Source: Episyrphus balteatus
Taxonomy: Eukaryota > Arthropoda > Insecta > Diptera > Syrphidae
Assembly: GCF_945859705.1 (NCBI RefSeq)
Contig: NC_079137.1
Location: 61,474,552 to 61,538,551, forward strand
DNA: 64,000 nt
Direction: 5' to 3'
Shown here: positions 55,444-64,000 of the stretch, in pieces
Layout: each line of letters begins with the position of its first letter
How positions within the stretch are numbered: the stretch's first letter is position 1
Notes under the pieces: generated by a model
The model's input: the letters and a program-made list of their open reading frames with translations, nothing else
What the model was told of the DNA's origin: nothing
Databases searched by the model: none
Made by a program: the position numbers and the translations under genes

Positions 55444-58400
55444 GACTGCATTTATCAGTAAATAGTAATTTTACATCATTATTACATTTTTTAAACTCGA
55501 AATAATTTGGAAAAATATTCTCTTTCAACATTGTTTTGTAAATTTGTGTTCGTTGTTTCTTATAATTCAAATCTTCTTGAATTGCATTTTGTTTGATTTT
55601 CCATTTGTGATTAATCGGTTTTATTTTCTTATCGAAAAAGAAGCCAAGGGCACTATACAAAATTTATATTATTTGAATTAAATTTAAAAAAAAATTAAAA
55701 GAACAAAAAATATACCAATTAAGTTGATCTCCTAGAGTTGTTTCGTTATAATTGATTTTTGTCATAAAATCAAGAGGGTCGGATGAAATGCTTTCTATTT
55801 TGTTAATAACTCTTTAAAAATTGTTTGAATGATAAAATGGACTATTTAGAGCTTATATAGGCAAAATTTTAGTTTACCTTGATGTAAAAATATGATTCAA
55901 AACATCAGAATTTAATTTAAGCCTTTGGCATAACACTGGTTGAAAATTAGTTAGATCTTTTTCAATTTGTGATGAGACTGGCATTGAAAATTGTTCATTG
56001 ATTGGTAGAATTGATTCCAAAAAAACTGTTTGTGTTGGAGAATTATAGAAATATTTGTTGTCCTTATGCATTGAAATTAAATGTTCATATTTTTCTATTG
56101 GTAAAAATTCTATTCCTTAAAAAGTTAAAAGAAAAAAATATTTTGGAAAGTTTTGAGAAATAGCTATATATTTTTTTTAAAGTTTTTAACACTTTTGTTC
56201 TAAAACTTACCAAATGTATTCGGTTTAGCCAAAAAATATAATGTGTCTACGTAAGGTAAAAGTTCGCCACCGCCATCAATTTCTTTAAGTTTCATTTCTC
56301 CTGTTGCATTTATGACTAGAAAAGCTTTTTCGTTTGTCAATGTTAAGATGTCAGTAGTTGCAGTTGCATCGGGAAATAAGTTCAGGTTCAATTTAATTTG
56401 CCTCAAAGAAAAATTCAAACCAAAATTATGTATAATTATCATTTTTTGTCTAACAAAGGTTTATAAAAAAGTAAGGACGTTATAAAAAAACACGTTTTAT
56501 TTAAACAGAGTTTAATTTATTCAGTGTTGGTGTCGGTGAAATCTTAGCAATTTCAGAAATCTTATCATCAGAATAAAATAAATTTGAATCTCCGCGAAAG
56601 ACAGTACATAAAGTAAGGTGAAGAATCATAGGTCCTATAAGCCGAAATTCAATAATAGACTAGGTACTCTGCCCCACTAGTTTTTTTTTTATAGATATGA
56701 GTTTTTTTTAAATGCGAGTTTCGTGTTTCAAACTGAATGAAGTGATTCTCGAGCAAATTTTGAAAATAATTTTATTAACTGTTTTTAAATTAAGTCCGCG
56801 TCGAAAGCTTTGAAAAACATGATCCGCATGAAAATAAAAATTCTTTTTTTTTGATTTGGTACTCCGAAAAATCGATTGCTAGACACCTCTTGAATATACA
56901 CACCAAATATGAGCTCTTAATATTAATGGTAAGGTCCTCCGCTTTGCAATTTTCCATTTTTACATCAAGCTTCTACTAAAAAAAATAAATTTTTTTTTAA
57001 ATTGACTTTTTAGAAAATTTCTTTACATATTCTTGTAGGAAATTGAACGCTCTACAAAAAAGGCCTTGTACACTTTTTTCGTTTATCTAACCTTTTAATA
57101 GATATTTGAGGTCCAAAAATCGAGAAAATCTTTAAAAATTCGTTTTTTGTTCTTAATTTTGTAACAAATTGAAAAATTATAACAATCAAACGCGCAAGAC
57201 ATATGTCTTGTAGGAAATAGATTGTTCCACAAAAAAGATCTTATTAACTTTTTTCATTAATCTAACCATTCTAAGGATATTCGAGGTCAAAGTTAAAAAA
57301 AAAATTATAAAAACATTTTTTACTTTTAAAAATTTTCCAATTATGGGCCATATTACGAGGAATAAGTCCTCCAAATTTAAGCTCAATGCTACAAATAGTT
57401 TTAATTTTTCACGAGTTCAAATAAATCTAAAAGGTTGATTTTTTAGAAACTACCCACATTTTTCAAAAATCATTTTTACAAAAATGGTACCTGATAGAAT
57501 TTTTCTGAAACCAGATTTAGATTCAGGAAAGTCTAATCTTTCATAATATCAAAAAATTATTTGAAGGAGAAAAAAAAGTTAAATTTTGCAGACCAGTGTT
57601 ATTATAATTTTTCAATTTGTTACAAAATTAAGAACAAAAAACGAATTTTTAACGATTTTCTCAATTTTTGGACCTCAAATATCTTTTAAACGGTAAGATA
57701 AACGAAAAAAGTGTACAAGGCCTTTTTTGTAGAGCGTTCAATTTCCTACAAGAATATGTAAAGAAATTTTCTAAAAAGTCAATTTAAAAAAAATTATTTT
57801 TTTTAGTAGAAGCTTGATGTAAAAATGGAAAATTGCGAAGCGGAGGACCTTCCCATTAATATTAAGAGCTCATATTTGGTGTGTATGTTCTAGAGTTGTC
57901 TAGCAATCGATTTTTCGGAGTACCAAATCAAAAAAAAAAGAATTTCTATTTTTTTGACCCACCCTATTCTACATACGCTTCAATGAAAGCTTTGTTTTAG
58001 ATTTTGAATATTGATACAAAATCTGTAGTTGCTATTTTCTATTGGTCATATTTGAATGTTCTGGACCTTTTAAACAAGAAAATACTTATTGAGTTATGAC
58101 AAACTATCATCAGGCATATGTGAAAATAAGATTATTTGTTTTTATTTTAAAAACTAATAGTACTTCAATTTTCGGACGTTATAATTCTGATGAGACTCTT
58201 TCAAGAGTAATTTATTGTATTATTGTACGATTACTTATTAAACTTAATTTTTAAAGATTTTTAATCGATCCGTGAAACAATTTCTCACCATCTACCCAAA
58301 AATAAACCTTGTTATTCCTATAGCCTATCAAGTAGGTACCACGCACCTTATATTCCCATTGTATATCTTTTTTGGTATAAACTCCCTCTAGATGAGAAAT

Positions 58401-61400
58401 TAGAATTATTCGTGCTTGTGCAATTTTCTACTTCATAACATTTCCATTTGCATAATAATGACAAAATCGAGAAAGTATACTACATACACACAATAGCTGG
58501 AAGAGTGGAAGTGTGTGCATCTTCTAATCCTAACTATCGTAAAAAATAATAATAAAGCCAACTATGGATACGTAATGTGTGTATAGATAAGAATGTGGTT
58601 TATCCCATAGCTCTAACATCAGAGACAATGCAAAAAAGGATGTGCCACAGAACAAATGTACAAAAGTGTAGGATCCCTGTCACACCAAGTGGAATGAGCT
58701 CTTTAACAGAACTTATCATCATCTTCTCATTTGCACATAATTTTATGGTTCCGTAAAATGTTCACGCATTTCGTATTTTTTTTTCTACATTTTTTAATGT
58801 GCAGATTTTATATGCATGATGAAAATCCATGTCATTGTGGGTTGGTGGTATCAGGAAGGGAAGAAAGAGACTCACTTGTTCTTCTCTAGATTGGAGACGC
58901 CTGAAAGAACGGTACACACGCCTCCAGCAATACGAAAGGAAAGTTCTTTTCCAATGTCAATCAGGACAACGACGACAGGATCATGGTTGTCGTCGTCGTC
59001 GTCATTTTCCTTGAGAATGAGCTTGAATCCATTCGGGGAATATATTTCCATTTTATCTTTGCCACAGACTTCAACAGTCGCGTAGTTTTTATGCTGCATT
59101 AAATAGTTCAGATTATATGTGACGTAGGAATTCTGTGTTTTTGCTTTGTTAGCGCCCTATAGAAGTTGAGTTAAGTTATGGTTGTTTATTTTTTATTTAT
59201 GCGTGATATGGTTTTAAAGAAATAAAAGTTACTTGAGTATATATTTTTTTTTAAAGGGGAATAAAAAAAAAACTTACTTTTGCAACAAAAGTTGGATTGG
59301 TGTTTTCGAAAATATTTTCCATTATATTTGTTTCACATTCTGGAAGAAAAATTAGAATAACAGTTAAAATGTATCTACGTAGATGTTGTGAAAAGGTTAA
59401 GCCGCTATATTTAGTACGTTTTGATAAGAAATCCTAACATCATCATTCAAAATTTCGATAATTCAACATTTATGTAGGTACTTATAAAATTTGCAAATTA
59501 ATGGTATCATTAGATAATTTTGTGCTATTCGTTCCAAAAGACGCTTGAAAAAAAAAACATCCCTTGTTAAAGCGAAATGTCAAGCTATTAAGACGTTTAG
59601 AGATATAAAAGGTACTTAAAAGAAATCGTACTGACCTATTTTGACAGAATATTTCTTCACCGTATACCGTAGAATGTGTCACTTTTGTATGGCCGGTAAA
59701 AAGTACTTTAATTTTCCAACGTAATAGTGGTCAAAAGTTTTATTAGGGTCTAAAGTTGCATAATATGTAAAAAAAAAAATTACAATATCGTTCGTCTTTG
59801 GCTCGCTCAAATCGGTAAAAGTTGTTAAGAAAAAAACGATTTTATATGAAAAAATGATTTTTTTAATTCGCTTATTTTTCGCAGCTCCTTTACTTAGGCC
59901 CAATTTATTCACACTCCATTAAAATTAAAGTATCCATTAAAAACGGGAAATTTTAAAATTTGTATGTGATATGACAGATTTTTTGTTTTTAATGGGGTCT
60001 TTAAATATAATGGAGAGTGAATAAATTGGCCCTTAGTGTTGAATTCCAACAAATATAAGCCTTAAAGTTTTTTTCTAGGAATAATCTTTCACGTAAAAGC
60101 CTAAAAATATTTAATATATTTGTTTTTGTATCCAAACATATATTTCAAATATCTCTAGAAATCCAAATTTCTTCGATTTCTTCCCATATTTTGAGCGAGC
60201 CAAAGATATTTATTAAAATGAAAATTGTAAACGCAGGATTTAATTTTGATAAGCAATGCAACTTTTAAAAGCTATTACATTTGAAAAGTATACAGTAAAT
60301 AATACACATCAGAGAAAAAATAACACATTTATTATGATTGTATTTTTCCTACTACAGAGAACGCATAAAATAAAGGTAATATTTCTGTCTTAATCTTATC
60401 AACAATTTCTAAAGAAAACATTCACATAAACATCGTCCTTAAAATAATCTTTTTTAAATAAATGCAAAAAAAAAACTAAGTAATAAAGATTTTTCTTTAA
60501 ACTATCGGAAGCTGTATTTAACTTTATTTCTGATATATTTAACTTTATTCTGATTAAAAAATATACTATAATTAACGTTATCCCTGGCTTATGGTTTCTC
60601 CGTGTGTCATTGAGAAAGCTCATGAAAAAAAAAAAAATATTTTTAGAAACCTAACAGGCTTCTTGGTAGAATTTTCCAGAAAAATTTGGTAAATTTTACC
60701 AGGCACTTTGCCTGGAAACCAGATTTCTTGTAAATATAAGTACTAGATTTCTTTATAGGTATCAGGAAATCTGGAGTTATTTAATACAAAATCTGAACTA
60801 TTTTTATTTTTTTTTTTACCACATTTTTTTCTGGTTTTAATTCAACCAGAAAATCTGGTTCTTGGTAGATTATACCAGATTTCTGGTATATTAATTTTTA
60901 CCACGAAACCTGGAGTTATTTACTACGGAATCTTGACTACCTTGCCAATTTTTTGTATGGTATTTTCTACCAGATTTTACCTACAAGACCAGGAAAATTT
61001 TATGAGTGTACCTGAATGTAGATGTGTAATAAGTTTTTGACGAAGTATGGTACATTCAAATTCCTTCCTGAAAGACTTTAAACCTAATAAATTGTTTTCG
61101 TTGGGCTGGGGTACCACAAGGTAGTATTGTGGTTCCCATTTTATTGTGATTTTTGTTTATGCTCGATATAATTCGTACAGAAAAGACCATTTTAGCTACT
61201 TTTGCTGAAGATGCGATACCGCAGTTACTTACTCTAGAAAAAACGATTAACGAATCAAACAGTAATTTGCAAAATGCTCTTAATAATGTCAATGAATACA
61301 CGGATAAGAACATGCCAAATAGATCTTTACGAGTTTAAGTCAGTCCACGTGAATTTTAAAGTATAAGTAAATTAATAGATTTTCTGTTTTTTCAATACTT

Positions 61401-64000
61401 TTAGCTTGATTTTCAAATTAGGTAACATATCTCGAGATGACTCTTGACAGACTGTTGTCCAAAACTACTTTACTCGTTGCAGAAATCATAACTTTTGAAC
61501 GCATTTTTTTTTTTTTTTAATTTGAAGGAAACTTCCAGTGCTGTTAAAACACTGAATTTTAAAAACTGTTTCACAGGGTGTTTGGGAATCATTGAACGAA
61601 GAAAGATTTTCTTAGAAAAAGGAATATGTAGAAAAAACAACTGAAGTAAAACTTTAAAAATTGTCCCTAGTTTTTCAATTTTTTTTTTTTTTAAATAAAA
61701 ACGATGACTACCTAAGTAGGGTGTTCCAAAATAAAATTGATCACAACAGTGGATGTTGTAAAGAAACCTATTTCTGAATTTGTTTTCACTAAGTATTAAA
61801 ATTGTATTTTTTTTTGCTTTAAGTAGTCCATAATAATATTTTAAACATAAATAATAATAATAAGAAATAATTTGAAAATACTGGAATTTTTCATTTTTTT
61901 CCCTTATTTTGAAATAATACCGATAAATTACAAAAAATCTTTAAGAGAAAAAGAGAAAATTATTTCCGTTCTTAAATTCAGTTTCAATTTGTTCTTCTTT
62001 TCTTGTATCAGAACTGTCATTTAGTTCAATTCAGCGATTTCAGAATTTCTTGGAATTACTCCGGAAAGTTGTTAACTTTCTAAAGTTTTTTATATGAAAA
62101 TGAAGTCATTTTAATAAACAAAAACAAATCGCAAGAGGTGCGTAGAAACTGTGAAGTTCGAAGGAAATTCTTCTTTATTAAAAAGAGCGAACCTCAAAGT
62201 CTATCTATCATTAAATGAGAATACGGATTTTTCTGTATCCTGAATTTTGTATTCCCACCATTTTCAACAAAAGTGAATGAATAAAATATGTTCGACAACT
62301 CTTTTCAAATTCTTCTACCATCTTGATCCGGTAGATCTAAACCACAATATTTGAAACCTACCGAAATTTGTCCTTATGCAATCTTCCATGACCGTGGTAG
62401 TTATAATAGTTCCGCAAGGATAATAACATCTCAAGCAGTCACTGTTCCAAACCATTTTAACCCCATCATCACGTGCAAGATATTTCTTGCCCTCGCAATA
62501 GTCCATCCATTCATAAACCAATAAATGTGTCACTTCTTCTTGCTAGAAAAAAATATAATTTTTTTTTTAAATTACAAATATTTTTGATATAAAAGAAAGA
62601 CTTTACAATATTTCCATTCATAGAAATTTTCAATTTTCTTCCATCACATAATGTAACTTCAAAACTCTTACAAAATATCTCATAATTTTGAAGATTTCGA
62701 ACAAAATCAATTTCATTTGATTCTTTTTGATCGTCTTCAGTAGAGAAGTTTTCAAAATCAAAGTCTGTATTAGAGGTTTTACCAAGCATATAAATAATTC
62801 CATTCGGAGTAAGAACTTGTATTCTATCATCTTTAAGGTATCGAATGACAAAAGCTTCCAAAGTATATAAACGCTTAAATTCAAGATTATCTTTTGAATA
62901 TTGATTACTTTGTTCGACAAATGTATACTGATTGTTGTACCGAATTTGACAACCATTAGGCCATTGTAAAGATAAATTGGGATGAGATAAGTCCTTGAAT
63001 ATTTCAATATTTGGACAAAGATTGTTTTTAGTTATGATTCTGATCTCTGAGGAATTTGAACTAATAGAATTTAAGCGATGAAGGTAAACAAAAGTATCTA
63101 ATAATTTTATTTTAACTGAAATCATTTGGTCGTCTTCATCAAACCAATTCTGAAACGAAGAAGATATTGATCCGTTCTCAAATCGAAATACTTTTTTATA
63201 AACTGTTAGTTCTTTTAAAGTATCGTCGAAAACTAGACCAGTATATTTTGGCTGACTTTTCAAGTCTTTATTAGAAGAATTTTTCATGAAGTTTCTAAGA
63301 AAGTTTGCTAAATCAGGAGCAATACAGCCACAGAAATCACGGAAACACAATCTCGTTGGAAGTTGAAATTTTTCTTTCACTTCCGTAATTTTATTAAAAT
63401 TTCTTCGAAGAACAATCAACTTGTATCCTTTTGCTAAATCAGTTTGAAAACATTCATCAAAAAGTTTCTTGCAAGTTTCAAGCCTCTGAACAAATGATTC
63501 CCATGAAAGAAGTTCATAGAATTCAGGAAGTTCAATAGCTGCTGTTTCCATTTTATTTCCACTATCAGAAGTAATTTTCGTATTAACTAACATATTGACC
63601 ATTTTCCAATAAGTTATTAGATTCAATTGATTAGTTACAGCTGACCGAAGTAATTGATTAGCTTCTTCTACAATAATTTTGCCGTAATTATTTTCTAGAA
63701 ATGGACTTAAATGGCAAACAGATGAATTTTTTCGTTCCAAATTGGTGTGGTTTTCAATTGTATCAAATAAATTATCTAAAAATACGCCCACAGCTGCATC
63801 ATTATCCTGAATAGTCTGAGAATCCTTTTTCGTATCCACAAACTTTGACCATAGTTCTTTCTCCTGACTTGGCAATTGAGTATCATTAATTTCGACAAAG
63901 TCATTTTGGTAAACGATAAATTGTTGCGTTAACATCTCAATGTCATACAAATAGCATGTAAATTGATCGTAAATTTGCTGGGAGTATTTTTGTTGTTCTT
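55439..64000 (-). CDS. SPAG17/PF6-like axonemal central-pair protein (3' part; 5' end outside window)
   Basis: Eight exons join in frame: 64000-62607 (open to the window edge), 62542-62362, 59339-59278, 59156-58876, 56449-56211, 56115-55878, 55811-55716 and 55652-55439, giving 900 residues and a natural stop. The protein is mostly globular, with many short beta-type motifs of the form x-P/D-N/D-G followed by hydrophobics: LSLQWPNGCQIRY, LTPNGIIYMLG, FEVTLCDGRKLKI, DDGVKMVW, IYSPNGFKLIL. Such repeats typify SPAG17/PF6, a large central-apparatus protein needed for motile cilia and sperm tails. An Asp run lies in exon 4. The C-terminus is basic and helical. The family call rests on these motifs and overall look, not on an alignment; another cilium-associated beta-rich protein is possible. 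The introns of 3.0 and 2.4 kb hold transposons. Confidence 0.5.
56838..57950. repeat. Inverted repeat with about 350-bp arms in the SPAG17-like intron
   Basis: 56838-57187 and 57598-57950 are near-perfect reverse complements; for instance AGCTTCTACTAAAAAAAAT-type sequence near 56.97 kb and its complement near 57.80 kb, and GATTTGGTACTCCGAAAAAT with its complement at the outer ends. The spacer is 410 bp. No coding content. Confidence 0.85.
59897..60032. mobile_element. 136-bp MITE with TTA duplication
   Basis: The ends GGCCCAATTTATTCACACTC and the reverse complement of GGGCCAATTTATTCACTCTC form inverted repeats, flanked by TTA at 59894-59896 and 60033-60035. It lies in the 3-kb intron of the SPAG17-like gene. 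Confidence 0.75.
61108..61358 (+). pseudogene. Jockey-type LINE reverse transcriptase remnant
   Basis: On the plus strand GVPQGSIVVPILL, a stop, then TEKTILATFAEDAIPQLLTL and NLQNALNNVNEYTDKN align by eye with RT domain blocks of Jockey-clade LINEs (GVPQGSVLGP; the catalytic F/Y-A-D-D box, here FAED; and the following helix). After a frameshift KSVHVNF follows, another common Jockey RT phrase. The stop, the FAED change and the frameshift show it is dead. It lies antisense to the SPAG17-like host gene. Confidence 0.7.

Noticed and set aside
61153..61338. 61-codon plus-strand frame as a small gene
   Set aside because: It is the readable part of the Jockey RT remnant, preceded by an in-frame stop inside the RT domain and followed by a frameshift.

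Overview
This is an AT-rich nuclear window from an insect, most probably a higher fly (Diptera). Genes have short coding exons with GT/AG introns, the non-coding DNA is full of homopolymer runs and small inverted-repeat transposons, and the recognisable products (small secreted Kazal inhibitors, a claudin-like four-span protein, mitochondrial ribosomal protein S26, the RNA polymerase III subunit RPC4) are typical of insects. The species cannot be named from the sequence alone.

Layout. 1-13.2 kb holds no convincing gene; it carries dispersed repeats, a CACTTAT heptamer satellite split by a transposon with TA target duplications, and a Tc1/mariner transposase remnant. 13.3-17.2 kb holds three tandem minus-strand Kazal genes: two intact, with identical intron phases and cysteine spacing, and a third that stops after the first half of the domain. 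18-27.9 kb is a repeat field with several MITEs, a hAT-like insertion with an 8-bp target duplication and diverged ~290-bp tandem repeats. 28.0-34.7 kb (+) is a claudin/PMP22-like gene with six coding exons and an alternative last exon that fits the frame exactly; its fifth intron contains a transposon nested in another. 36.3-41.2 kb is again repeats, including a second 1.5-kb copy of the palindromic element found in that intron. 41.75-47.44 kb (+) is mRpS26, whose second intron is almost entirely a 4.9-kb TIR element carrying a hAT-like insertion that itself carries TTAA-flanked MITEs. 47.73-52.40 kb (-) is Polr3D (RPC4), convergent with mRpS26, with an unassigned nested ORF in its long third intron. 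52.71-55.42 kb is a sister of the 4.9-kb element, again with nested transposons. From 55.44 kb to the window end (-) runs the 3' part of a large gene that looks like the axonemal central-pair protein SPAG17; its introns also hold transposons, a long palindrome and a Jockey-type retrotransposon remnant.

The genes do not form a pathway. mRpS26 serves mitochondrial translation, Polr3D RNA polymerase III, the claudin-like protein probably cell junctions or membrane domains, the Kazal proteins secreted protease inhibition, and the SPAG17-like protein cilia or sperm tails. The most distinctive features are the alternative C-termini of the claudin-like gene (a PDZ ligand versus an acidic, Cys-rich tail), the decaying Kazal array, and long inverted repeats sitting inside transcribed introns, which could give hairpin RNAs. 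All exon joins were worked out by eye from splice signals and reading-frame continuity; no database search was possible.
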